Assembly (NCBI GenBank): GCA_903923905.1
Contig: CAIXZH010000066.1
Span: 62,001-126,000, forward strand
Source: an uncultured Bacteroidia bacterium
GTDB taxonomy: Bacteria > Bacteroidota > Bacteroidia > Bacteroidales > Prolixibacteraceae
Direction of reading: 5' to 3'
Length of the DNA stretch: 64,000 nucleotides
This document shows positions 45,172-53,233 of the stretch, in pieces; position 1 is the first letter of the stretch; each line of letters starts with the position of its first letter. A program made the position numbers and the translations under genes. The notes beneath the pieces are model-generated. The model was not told the origin of the DNA, did no database searches, and worked only from the letters and a program-made list of their open reading frames with translations.

Positions 45172-46527
45172 ATGATAATGTTTTACAGAAAGATAATTGA
45201 TAAGCTTGAAGAGTGGTCGCAGCGAGCTAATAGAAAACCACTGGTTTTACGAGGTGCACGTCAGGTTGGGAAGACAACTTTGGTTAATTTATTTGCAAAA
45301 AAATACAAATGCTATATTTATCTCAACCTGGAAAAACCGAATGAAAAGGCAATTTTTGATTCATCGGGTTCTTTTAATGAAAAATTAGATGCCATATTTT
45401 TCCTTAAAGGATTAAAAAAAGGACAAAAGGATACCCTTATTTTTATTGATGAGATACAAAATTCACCCCAGGCAGTTTCGCTTCTTCGCTATTTCTATGA
45501 GGAAGCACCTTCAATTCACGTCATTGCCGCAGGGTCATTGCTGGAGTCCCTAATTGACAGGCATATTTCATTCCCCGTTGGACGGGTTGAATACCTTGCA
45601 GTCAGGCCATGCTCATTCTCCGAGTTTTTGACAGCTATTGGCGAACATACTGCGCTCGACGCACTGTTAGAATGGCCAATCGCCGGATTTGCGCATGATA
45701 AACTTCAGTCACTTTTTAACCGATACACTTTAATTGGCGGGATGCCGGGAGTTGTGGCCAATTATGCTCAAAATAACGACTTAATAAGCCTGGATACAGA
45801 GTATCAATCCTTGATTGCCGGTTATATAGACGATGTTGAAAAATATTCTGTAAGAAACAGTTCGGTTCAACATATCAGACATATTCTTAGAACCGGATTT
45901 CGGTATGGCTGCCAACGTATCAAATTTGAACGATTTGGTGAATCGGAATATCGTTCTCGTGAAATGGCAGAGGCTTTTCGCTTACTTGAAAAAACTATGC
46001 TTATCGAGATGGTTTATCCCACTGGTTCAGCTACCTTGCCGTTTCTTCCCGATTTCAGGAAATCTCCAAGGTTACATTGGCTTGATACCGGATTATTGAA
46101 TTATTCAGCAGGAGTTCAGCAAGAAGTTTTCGGGGCAAATGAACTTAGTGCGGTGTGGCGTGGCCTTGTTGCGGAACATATTGTAGGTCAGGAGTTGATT
46201 GCTGAAGATTACAATGTTTTGGCTCAGCGCACTTTTTGGGTTCGTGAGGCTAAAAATTCAAATGCTGAGATTGATTATTTGATTTCATATTCCGGCCGGT
46301 TGATTCCAGTTGAAGTAAAATCGGGTGTTGGAACCACGCTGAAATCATTGCACCTATTTATGGATCAGGCTCCGCACCGGCTGGCTGTCAGAATATGGAA
46401 CAAGCCCTTTAGCGAATCTGATGTCCAAACTCCTGCAGGCAAAAAATTCTTGCTACTCAACGTACCCTATTACCTGGTATCACAATTAATTCGAATTATT
46501 GAAAATTATAGAGAATCCTACCTTTAA
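45172..46527 (+). CDS. AAA ATPase, DUF4143 type, copy 2
   Basis: A 451-aa ATPase with Walker A LRGARQVGKTTLV (about residues 26-38), Walker B LIFIDEIQNSP, sensor AAGSLLESLIDRH and the family element VGRVEYLAVRPCSFSEFL. The C-terminal DUF4143 domain keeps an intact nuclease-like signature: NAEIDYLISYSGRLIPVEVKSG, i.e. Asp...E-x-K. Similar proteins are common in Bacteroidota and often flank mobile or toxin loci, with no known task. It sits between the remnant VapBC and the GH29 gene and overlaps the GH29 stop by four bases, tail to tail. Confidence 0.87.
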   Translation: MIMFYRKIIDKLEEWSQRANRKPLVLRGARQVGKTTLVNLFAKKYKCYIYLNLEKPNEKAIFDSSGSFNEKLDAIFFLKGLKKGQKDTLIFIDEIQNSPQAVSLLRYFYEEAPSIHVIAAGSLLESLIDRHISFPVGRVEYLAVRPCSFSEFLTAIGEHTALDALLEWPIAGFAHDKLQSLFNRYTLIGGMPGVVANYAQNNDLISLDTEYQSLIAGYIDDVEKYSVRNSSVQHIRHILRTGFRYGCQRIKFERFGESEYRSREMAEAFRLLEKTMLIEMVYPTGSATLPFLPDFRKSPRLHWLDTGLLNYSAGVQQEVFGANELSAVWRGLVAEHIVGQELIAEDYNVLAQRTFWVREAKNSNAEIDYLISYSGRLIPVEVKSGVGTTLKSLHLFMDQAPHRLAVRIWNKPFSESDVQTPAGKKFLLLNVPYYLVSQLIRIIENYRESYL

Positions 46528-48281
46528 TAAGTTAAACTCTTAATTGAAATATTCCCCGAAGTATTCTCTGACTTCCCTTTGATCTTAACTCGGAATATCG
46601 TCGGAAACTCATCCAGCGTTTGCTGCGATCGGGTTATTCTGAAGGTTGAACTCTCTTTAAGGAACTCAATTGAACCGGTTGCCTTTCCTCCGTACATCTC
46701 CAGTTCCCAATCTTTAAATTCCAGTCCGGATTCCTTATGCTCTTTTGTTGAAAAAGCTATTTCATACTGACCTATCCTGGTTACATATCTGGTCAGATCA
46801 AAACCCATCGCTTTCCATTCTCCGGTTCTCAACGAATTATGGTCCCAGGAGCCAATTTCAAATGCCGGTTCTTCCAGGGGATCAGTACCGTTTTTACGTG
46901 CAAGCCCATTGTAGAAACTTCCGAGATTATCTCTTTTTTCAGGGGCAAGGTTTACCCCTTTAACGTTATAAACCGCAAAATCTGACAGGTGCGGGTCGCC
47001 CTTTGTGTTGGTAACCGAAATCCTTATTTTTTTCAGGGTAACAGGATTAAAGTAGCAGATCTTTTTATTCCCGATCGATGTCCCTGAATAGACCTTTTGC
47101 CATTGATCCTCAGAATTCATCGCTTCAATCTGAAAGGCCAGAACCCGCTGTCCGAATAAAAGATCTTCCTGTAGGATGGCATGGTTTAATTCAGTGGGTT
47201 TTGAAAATGGGATTTCCAGAATCTCCCCGGTTCCGCTTGTTTTTGCGACCGGGTTTTCAAAGCGTCGTTTTATCTCGCTACCGAAGTCGGCATAGGCCAT
47301 TACATGCGACTGGGGGATCAATCCTGAAGTATCCGGCGTTGAATTCAGCAACAGGAGCGCACCTCTGCCTACAGATTTATAGTAAATATTCATGAGCTGA
47401 TCGGTTGTTAAGATCAGGCTGTCAGTATTCTGGCCCCAGAACCACTTGTGTCCCTTGTTTTTAAGTAATGGGACATCAATTTCAACGGGGGCATAGGCAT
47501 CACCAAACGGATCGGACTGAACAGCTGTCGAAACGCCGGTTTTCAGGTCTTTGGAGTTTAGGGTGTACCAATTGGAGAAAGGGGCAAAGCCATCTTCGTT
47601 GCCTACCCATCTTAGGTTAGCCATGGGTCCCTGAAGGATTACCGCATCGGCGGCGTATTTTACCAACAGGTCATTTACATTTATAAAGCAACTTCCATCG
47701 AACCATACCTCGCTCACTCGTCCATATTTGGTTAAAACTTCTGTCATCTGCTGCCGGAAAACCTTATTGTAACCCTCCTGTTTCGCGGGATCTTTGGTAA
47801 CCCCTCCGCTGCCGATACCGGCACCCCAGGTATCGTCTCCGGGATAAACGTAGATTCCAAGATCCAGACCATATTTTTTACACGATCGGGACAACTCTTT
47901 CAGAGCATCGCCCCTGCCGTTTTTCCAGGGGGTGTTTTTGATTCCGTATTCGGAAGTATTTGTTTGCCACCAGCAAAAACCACCCGTGTGTTTGGCGACA
48001 AACAGGATCAGGTGGGCTCCCCACGATTTTGCGACTTCACACCATTGGTCCGTGTTCAGATCAGTTGGATTGATCCGGCTTAACGGGGTGGAATGATTAT
48101 CATATTCACGTCCCTGCCAGGTCGCAGGATCGAGGCAGACGAACATGGTTTGCTCATACTTTTGCCATTTGAGTTGCGCTTTTGATGGCAGGGGAATCGG
48201 AATGGTTTTTTCGACGGTTTGTGCCAGAGTGCATAAAACAAAACATATCAGGAAGATTAATGAACAGATTATTATTCTCAT
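46524..48281 (-). CDS. GH29 alpha-L-fucosidase, secreted
   Basis: A 585-aa exo-fucosidase. After a signal peptide (about 1-20) the GH29 barrel runs to about residue 340. It includes AKSWGAHLILFVAKHTGGFCWWQT, GIYVYPGDDTWG, and EVWFDGSC with the nucleophile Asp195. A second region (about 360-585) is beta-sandwich-like. I choose the ATG at 48281. The longer frame to 48353 would overlap a RelE-like remnant in another frame (48304-48393), so its extra residues are chance coding. It is convergent with a DUF4143 ATPase and not in an operon with the downstream enzymes. Confidence 0.9.
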   Translation of the reverse strand: MRIIICSLIFLICFVLCTLAQTVEKTIPIPLPSKAQLKWQKYEQTMFVCLDPATWQGREYDNHSTPLSRINPTDLNTDQWCEVAKSWGAHLILFVAKHTGGFCWWQTNTSEYGIKNTPWKNGRGDALKELSRSCKKYGLDLGIYVYPGDDTWGAGIGSGGVTKDPAKQEGYNKVFRQQMTEVLTKYGRVSEVWFDGSCFINVNDLLVKYAADAVILQGPMANLRWVGNEDGFAPFSNWYTLNSKDLKTGVSTAVQSDPFGDAYAPVEIDVPLLKNKGHKWFWGQNTDSLILTTDQLMNIYYKSVGRGALLLLNSTPDTSGLIPQSHVMAYADFGSEIKRRFENPVAKTSGTGEILEIPFSKPTELNHAILQEDLLFGQRVLAFQIEAMNSEDQWQKVYSGTSIGNKKICYFNPVTLKKIRISVTNTKGDPHLSDFAVYNVKGVNLAPEKRDNLGSFYNGLARKNGTDPLEEPAFEIGSWDHNSLRTGEWKAMGFDLTRYVTRIGQYEIAFSTKEHKESGLEFKDWELEMYGGKATGSIEFLKESSTFRITRSQQTLDEFPTIFRVKIKGKSENTSGNISIKSLTY

Positions 48282-48303
48282 ATGAACAAAATTTGAAATC
48301 ATC

Positions 48304-48393
48304 TCATCCTGGTTTTTGATCATTATACCATTCCGCGTCGATTTTAAGATCATTTTCTACGAATGAGTTGAATTTTAACGAATATCGCTTCAT
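48304..48393 (-). pseudogene. Truncated RelE/ParE-type toxin, N-terminal part only
   Basis: The minus-strand frame from ATG at 48393 reads MKRYSLKFNSF then VENDLKIDAEWYNDQKPG and stops at 48304-48306. VENDL...AEWYNDQKPG is the characteristic first part of RelE/ParE toxins, which are ribosome-dependent nucleases or gyrase poisons. The rest of the protein (about 65 residues with the catalytic strands) is absent, replaced by the GH29 upstream region. It lies just after a matching antitoxin remnant, in the usual antitoxin-then-toxin order. Confidence 0.65.
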
Positions 48394-48464
48394 CCAATAT
48401 CTATTTTACAGATCCACGACTTTATTAAACAACTTCTGGTTTAACGTTTTTGTCCAAGTTATTG

Positions 48465-48676
48465 TTATCTGTTTAGAAAATTAGCTTTTACATCTTCCCA
48501 ATTTTTTCCATCAACCGGATTTTTCAACACCATTTTGTACCCTTTATCCAATTCCTTCTCCATTTCGGTTGAGAGACCGGTTTCATCTTCATAAGTTGTT
48601 ACATTGGGACTATCCCCCCCACCAATTCCTTAATCAGAGTTATAGGTTTCTTTGATTCTTTGTCAGTATTTGTCAT
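48465..48676 (-). pseudogene. PF09720-like addiction-module antitoxin, frame broken at G7 tract
   Basis: From ATG at 48676 the minus strand reads MTNTDKESKKPITLIKELVGG, then a G7 tract (C7 at 48614-48620 on the plus strand). After a one-base shift it continues DSPNVTTYEDETGLSTEMEK, ELDKGYKMVLKNPVDGKNWED, VKANFLNR and TAA at 48465. The WEDVKANFLNR tail and length of about 70 aa match small unstable antitoxins (PF09720). The span of 212 bases is one short of a whole number of codons, so one more G would repair it. The ATG itself falls inside a GTCATTCTG-type repeat, so the original start may be lost. Confidence 0.6.
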
Positions 48677-48709
48677 TCTGAGCGAAACGAAGTGTAGCGA
48701 AGAATCTCT
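48672..48709 (+). repeat. GTCATTSYG-type dispersed repeat, copy A
   Basis: GTCATTCTGAGCGAAACGAAG followed by AGCGAAGAATCTCT. It belongs to the same family as the copies at 49483, 49594, 49741 and 49844. It carries the apparent ATG of the antitoxin remnant on its other strand. Confidence 0.65.
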
Positions 48710-48879
48710 AAATACTGATTGCCATTTCCCCGGACACTACTGATTTTTTTTATAATTGAAAATAATTAACCTGGTAAATCTCTGTCAAAGATAGTGTATC
48801 TTTAAAGGGTTTTAATTAAAGATCCAAAATTTGATCACAGGTTTGGGGACCAAATAAAAAATCGAAATTTCATTCTGAT

Positions 48880-49341
48880 ATGAAACGAGTGCTTATTGTG
48901 CTGTTGATCTTTTTTGTCACCGGCTGTACCGGGAAAAGAGATAAATCCAGACAGGTCTTTTATTTCTATAACGATGCCGGAGAATTTAGTAAAAGTCAAA
49001 CCAAGGATGGAATATCTTTTTCAATGAGACAAGGCTGGGGGTATTTTGATTGGAATGACGTCCCTCTGCCTTCGATGATGAAAAAGCGATGTACCTATTA
49101 TTTAAATTATTTCAATGGGGATACCATTTTTTGGAAACAGAAATCGTATTTGGATAGTATTCGTTATTATGATGTTTATTGGATGACCAGTGACTCGAAC
49201 CTTCAGGATTTCTGGACCAAAAAGAGGTACGGATCTTCCGCCCGTAAGGATACTTTGGAGATATACCTCATCGAAAAATTAGCCAATAGCGATTCGGTTC
49301 TTTTCAGGCGAGTGCAACGGAGATTTGGGGATACAAAATGA
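48880..49341 (+). CDS. Small lipoprotein of unknown function
   Basis: A 153-aa protein with a lipoprotein signal (MKRVLIVLLIFFVTGC, Cys at 16) and a polar remainder rich in Tyr, Asp and Lys (YFYNDAGEFSKSQ, YYLNYFNGDTIFWKQKSYLDSIRYYDVYW). No family recognised. The aromatic, strand-like character suggests a small beta-rich envelope protein. It stands alone inside a repeat-rich, gene-poor region between GH29 and the DUF5703 operon. Confidence 0.65.
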   Translation: MKRVLIVLLIFFVTGCTGKRDKSRQVFYFYNDAGEFSKSQTKDGISFSMRQGWGYFDWNDVPLPSMMKKRCTYYLNYFNGDTIFWKQKSYLDSIRYYDVYWMTSDSNLQDFWTKKRYGSSARKDTLEIYLIEKLANSDSVLFRRVQRRFGDTK

Positions 49342-49482
49342 GAGATAATGGTTTTATGATAAATCTGATACATAGACTTCATTTGAAAAGATGGTTCGTC
49401 GCTCATGAGATTAATCGTTCATATGAAAGGTCGAATGTTGAGCTCCTACCAATGACAGAATTTTATTGGCTATTTAAATAAA

Positions 49483-49509
49483 GAGATTCCTCACTTCGTT
49501 CGGAATGAC
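49483..49509 (-). repeat. GTCATTSYG-type dispersed repeat, copy B
   Basis: Reverse-oriented copy (GTCATTCCGAACGAAGTGAG then GAATCTC on the minus strand). It is the left flank of the first REP-hairpin-REP composite, 17 bases before the hairpin. Confidence 0.7.
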
Positions 49510-49526
49510 ACCCTTCATTTTAAAGG

Positions 49527-49579
49527 ATGTGTGGGAGAGGGAGTGGGCGGCCGCGCCGCCCACTCCCTCTCCCACACAT
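49527..49579. repeat. Perfect 25-bp hairpin 1 with GGCGGC apex
   Basis: Arms 49527-49551 and 49555-49579 are exact complements around loop CGC. The arms run ATGTGTGGGAGAGGGAGTGG then GCGGC at the apex. Such a long perfect stem can extrude as a cruciform or form a very stable RNA hairpin. Its apex GGCGGC-nnn-GCCGCC is shared with the hairpin at 49773. Confidence 0.85.
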
Positions 49580-49593
49580 TATCAAAGTCTATT

Positions 49594-49630
49594 GTCATTC
49601 CGATTGGAGCGCAGCGGAATGAGGAATCTC
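49594..49630 (+). repeat. GTCATTSYG-type dispersed repeat, copy C
   Basis: Forward copy: GTCATTCCGATTGGAGCGCA, then GCGGAATGAGGAATCTC. It is the right flank of the first composite, in inverted orientation to copy B. Confidence 0.7.
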
Positions 49631-49740
49631 ATTTTCAATTATCTTTCACCGTCATAAAACTTGGTGTTCTTGTTCGTATTAGGACTATCAATGACATATT
49701 TGCTCCCTGTCATTTTCACATTGTGCCCAAATTTTTGGGT

Positions 49741-49755
49741 GCTCCTCGCAATGAC
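49741..49755 (-). repeat. GTCATTSYG-type dispersed repeat, copy E (partial)
   Basis: Minus-strand GTCATTGCGAGGAGC. This partial copy is the left flank of the second composite, 17 bases before hairpin 2. Confidence 0.6.
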
Positions 49756-49772
49756 AATGTTTTTGTTTAAAG

Positions 49773-49825
49773 TTGAGGGACAGGGGGATTTGGCGGCTTT
49801 GCCGCCAAATCCCCCTGTCCCTCAA
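49773..49825. repeat. Perfect 25-bp hairpin 2 with GGCGGC apex
   Basis: Arms 49773-49797 and 49801-49825 are exact complements around loop TTT. The arms run TTGAGGGACAGGGGGATTTG then GCGGC. Arm length, three-base loop and apex equal those of hairpin 1, while the outer arm sequence differs. Confidence 0.85.
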
Positions 49826-49843
49826 ACTCATATAGAGAATACC

Positions 49844-49920
49844 GTCATTGCGTGGAGCCGTCAAAATTCATTTTGTCAAAATAAACTGCTAATATTTAAA
49901 TGGCGACGAAGCAATCTTTC
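49844..49920 (+). repeat. GTCATTSYG-type dispersed repeat, copy D (interrupted)
   Basis: GTCATTGCGTGGAGCCG (49844-49860), then about 41 unrelated bases, then GGCGACGAAGCAATCTTTC (49902-49920). The two halves together make one repeat of the GTCATTGCG...GCGACGAAGCAATC form with an insertion. It is the right flank of the second composite. The rest of 49342-50007 shows no gene. Confidence 0.55.
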
Positions 49921-50007
49921 TAAATGTTTGTGTATCCCCTGGATCAAATGGCAAGATAATACAACCGGTTTGGAAGTTGTAAATTAAAGAAATATGACAT
50001 TTTATGT

Positions 50008-52413
50008 TTATTTTCTTTCAAGGAGGTTTTTATCCGTGACGACACTGCCAACCCGGCTCCACCCTTTTGCGAATTGGATATCCTTCCGCCTTGATTCAGG
50101 AATTACTTTCAGACTGGTTAATACTCCGTTTTTTACAACACCTTCAAGGATTGTGTTTTTCATCGCGTGCAATTTGAAATCGATATCCCACGCTTTGGGC
50201 CAGGCCGGGAGGAGCAGGATTTTCCCGTTATCCTCCTGAATCAGCATCCGCTGCAAGGCAATAGCACCTGATCCGAACTGGTCAAAATCGGGACAGGAGT
50301 CGGGCCCCTCCCTTCCAAACATCGGGAAACGAACCATGGTTGAGGCGATCCGGAAACGGCGGACCAAACCCTTGGATGCCTCCGTGGCGTTGCCGGCATA
50401 AGCCCAGTCGATCTGATCCTGCGTCCAGCATCCGCCACCCATGGCATCCTTGAGGGAACGATGATTCATCGTATTGGTCACGATATCTTCCGTTCCGGAA
50501 CTCAGACCAAAACACCGGAAGGGGAACACAGGATAGAGCTCCCCGTTTTCTGAATTCTGTCGCTTTTCCCATTTATCGGCAGGAGCTATGGCTTTAAGAC
50601 CGTCAATAATCTGAAGGGGTACCTCCGGGATTTCACTCCTGAACCTGCGCCAGTTTGCCTGATCTTCTGCATTTCCGGCTTGCATGGCCAGCAGCTGGTC
50701 CATGCAAAACCGTAAACCGGCAATATCAGGAGAGGGGTTGACCGCAACCCACCAGGTCTCCACAACCTGGGCCGGTTCAAGACGGAGTTTACCATTCACT
50801 TCACGCGGATAATGCTTGATAAAAAACAGCAATACCTCACGCGCAAAAGGGACCAGCACGCTGTCCCGGAATTTCTGATCATCCGTGTAATTGACATTAT
50901 CACACATCATTGCCAGGATCTCGAGTCCGCAGGTAAAGTAGTAGTCGTGGTACCAACCCTCATATTTTTCGCCGGCCTTTGTCCGGGGTGGACGTCCCTC
51001 ATTCCCGCAGTCGTGTTCTGCACCGTCAGGTTCTATATTTTCGCGGAAATAGGCCCCGTCGTGTCCAAACCAGGCCCTGGTAATCGCCTTGCGCATTCCG
51101 AGCACATTCGAGTAATAACTGAAAAACGGTTTCATCAGATCATTGTCTCCGCTTGCCAGTAGCGGCCAGTAAAGGAGCCGTTGATTTTGAAAGGTATAGC
51201 GGCGTCCCCATAAGCGGTCGTCCTCATGGGTGAGCCACGAACCATCAGCCTGCTGTACCATATTTGTCCGATTTTTTTTGTCCTCCTTTTTAAATCTGAG
51301 CTGTTGTGTGAAGAGTCCGCCATTGAATTTGGTCTGGACACGTCCACGGCTCTGGCAGGCCATCAGGAAGCGGAAAACGTTATAGCTTTGCGAAGTTAAA
51401 GCGGCGCCATCCTCTTCGTCGCGACTACCCGTGCTGTTTGCCTCACCTTTCAGAATTTCACGTTTTGCATACGGAACGGTGTTATCGGAAGCTACGATCC
51501 AGCTCCGGTTCCAGAAGTCCGACCACCAACGGCAATGATCGTTCCAATTATCCTTCACATTCATCTGAATATCTGACTGTTTTATAATTTCAGAGATCCA
51601 TTTTGAGTAGTCGGGTGTCTGCATGGTGAGGGCATGGATCCGGATATCGAAGGTTTTTCCTGCCCCCGTAAGAGCCTCACCCTTTAACTTTAAGTCCGGA
51701 CTCTCCAGCAGATTCCCGAAGGTATTGAAACGGAAAGGATCCGGAAACGTTGTGGCCATCTGTTCCACGTTGTAATATTTAAGGTCGTCACCGTAGATGC
51801 TGCGGTCGCCGACCGGGTAATACCAGAGCAGTTTTCCGTCCTTTTCAAGACAGATATTCTGAGCCGGCTCAGCGATTACAGTTGAAGGGTAGAACTTTGT
51901 ACCGTTGAATTCCGCCATATTGAACACTGTGTAATCGAGGCGTTTCCATAAATCAGGACGAACGGTCACCTGTACTTCCCGGGGAGAGGAAACTTCAACA
52001 TGAAAAACCGGCCGGTTTGCATCTGCCCAAATCCGGATGGTCATCCCATCTGCCTCAATCCGGATCGATCCAATGGCAAGGTCGAGTGTCTGCCGGAAAG
52101 GTTTTCCTGTCTTGAAAGGATTGGGGTTTAATGAGATGCGCACTCTTCCGGTTTTGAAAATATCGCCCATATAATTATAGGCATCGTTCTTGGACAGGAG
52201 CAGATATAAATCCCCGTTTTCGATCGCATAAACTCCTGCCGCGATATCCCCGTTTCCGATGGGCATGACTCCCGTGGCATCCTTTGAGGGTGTTTCCCAT
52301 ACGACATTGTATCGGCTGATCCGATTGTTGGTTTCCACCGCCTTTGCGGAGAGATTCAAGATGACCAGGCAAATGATCAGGCTCGTTAAAATATGGAGAA
52401 GGAGATTTCTCAT
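50008..52413 (-). CDS. DUF5703 protein, probable (alpha/alpha)6 glycosidase
   Basis: An 801-aa secreted protein (signal about 1-26). The N-terminus RYNVVWETPSKDATGVMPIGNGDIAAGVY is the DUF5703 signature and recalls GH95/GH65 N-terminal sandwiches; an all-helical barrel follows from about residue 290. NEGRPPRTKAGEKYEGWYHDYYFTCGLE and CFGLSSGTEDIVTNTMNHRSLKDAMGGGCW are conserved-looking acidic and aromatic stretches that could line an active site. The activity is not established. It is third in a minus-strand operon after the 765-aa protein and GH16, starting 12 bases from the GH16 stop. Confidence 0.75.
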   Translation of the reverse strand: MRNLLLHILTSLIICLVILNLSAKAVETNNRISRYNVVWETPSKDATGVMPIGNGDIAAGVYAIENGDLYLLLSKNDAYNYMGDIFKTGRVRISLNPNPFKTGKPFRQTLDLAIGSIRIEADGMTIRIWADANRPVFHVEVSSPREVQVTVRPDLWKRLDYTVFNMAEFNGTKFYPSTVIAEPAQNICLEKDGKLLWYYPVGDRSIYGDDLKYYNVEQMATTFPDPFRFNTFGNLLESPDLKLKGEALTGAGKTFDIRIHALTMQTPDYSKWISEIIKQSDIQMNVKDNWNDHCRWWSDFWNRSWIVASDNTVPYAKREILKGEANSTGSRDEEDGAALTSQSYNVFRFLMACQSRGRVQTKFNGGLFTQQLRFKKEDKKNRTNMVQQADGSWLTHEDDRLWGRRYTFQNQRLLYWPLLASGDNDLMKPFFSYYSNVLGMRKAITRAWFGHDGAYFRENIEPDGAEHDCGNEGRPPRTKAGEKYEGWYHDYYFTCGLEILAMMCDNVNYTDDQKFRDSVLVPFAREVLLFFIKHYPREVNGKLRLEPAQVVETWWVAVNPSPDIAGLRFCMDQLLAMQAGNAEDQANWRRFRSEIPEVPLQIIDGLKAIAPADKWEKRQNSENGELYPVFPFRCFGLSSGTEDIVTNTMNHRSLKDAMGGGCWTQDQIDWAYAGNATEASKGLVRRFRIASTMVRFPMFGREGPDSCPDFDQFGSGAIALQRMLIQEDNGKILLLPAWPKAWDIDFKLHAMKNTILEGVVKNGVLTSLKVIPESRRKDIQFAKGWSRVGSVVTDKNLLERK

Positions 52414-52425
52414 GGCTTGGAACTT

Positions 52426-53202
52426 TTATTTTTTGTAGACCTTCACCCAATCAACAATAAACACATCGGGGAAAATGGTTTTAACAAGATTCTCCGGTTT
52501 ACCCGGAAGTTCCATGCTCAGGATCATATATTCCTCAATATTTGAGATTCCCCTTGTCTCTTCATGGAATTTATAGCCATCGATAAAAAATGAATATTTC
52601 TCGGGAGTCCATTCAAACCCATAGATATGAAAACCATTACTCAATCCCTTCAGATAACTTTTCATGGGTCCGATAGAGTGCATATTCGGCCCATAGGCCC
52701 AGTGGATGGCATGGGTGATGGTGTCATTTCCCATCTCTTTGAAGAACTCGAAGATATCCATTTCCGATCCGAATAGTGAAGGGTCTTCACCCTGGGCGAT
52801 TTTTGAGGACTGGATCCAAAATGCCCCCCATACTCCGATTGATTTCTGCAGCTGGGCACGACATTCGAAATAGCCGTACCGGGTATTAAAATGACGGGCG
52901 GTGCCTACAGCCCCCGCTAAGATTGAATCTCCCTTCTTCAGGGCATAGAGTTTGAGAAAACCTTCATCAACTTTTACTGCCTCTGTTGAATTATAACCGA
53001 CCCTTCTGGGACCAATGCCGCGAACATTCCATTTGGTGGTGTCCAGAGAATTTCCGTTAAACTGATCAATCCAGACCAGATGATAACCCAAGGTTCGGGG
53101 AGTTGTCTGCCTTTGTGACATCGCATTATTGGGTTTATTCGTCTGGGCAAATCCCAACGTGAACGTAAAGAGAGCGATAGACAGAATCGAGAATTTTTTC
53201 AT
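52426..53202 (-). CDS. GH16-family endo-beta-glycanase, secreted
   Basis: A 258-aa protein with a signal peptide (about 1-19) and one GH16 jelly roll. The catalytic motif E-x-D-x-x-E is intact as Glu147, Asp149 and Glu152 in GSEMDIFEFF. Substrate-cleft residues include WIDQFNGNSLDTTKWN, GYFECRAQLQ, GVWGAFWIQ and IYGFEWTPEKYSFFIDG. GH16 members cut beta-1,3/1,4-glucans, agars or beta-1,3-galactans. A beta-1,3-galactanase fits the fucosidase and arabinofuranosidase nearby, but the sequence alone does not settle it. It lies between the 765-aa protein and DUF5703 in one operon. Confidence 0.9.
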   Translation of the reverse strand: MKKFSILSIALFTFTLGFAQTNKPNNAMSQRQTTPRTLGYHLVWIDQFNGNSLDTTKWNVRGIGPRRVGYNSTEAVKVDEGFLKLYALKKGDSILAGAVGTARHFNTRYGYFECRAQLQKSIGVWGAFWIQSSKIAQGEDPSLFGSEMDIFEFFKEMGNDTITHAIHWAYGPNMHSIGPMKSYLKGLSNGFHIYGFEWTPEKYSFFIDGYKFHEETRGISNIEEYMILSMELPGKPENLVKTIFPDVFIVDWVKVYKK

Positions 53203-53233
53203 TTATTGACTTTTACGGATAAAATTAGACTGA

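Noticed and set aside
48282-48353. Longer N-terminus for the GH29 fucosidase
   Set aside because: The extra codons overlap a RelE-like remnant in another frame, and the shorter start begins directly with a signal peptide.
49527-49825. CRISPR array suggested by two similar palindromes
   Set aside because: Only two hairpins with different arms, no unit spacers of constant length, and no cas genes in the window.
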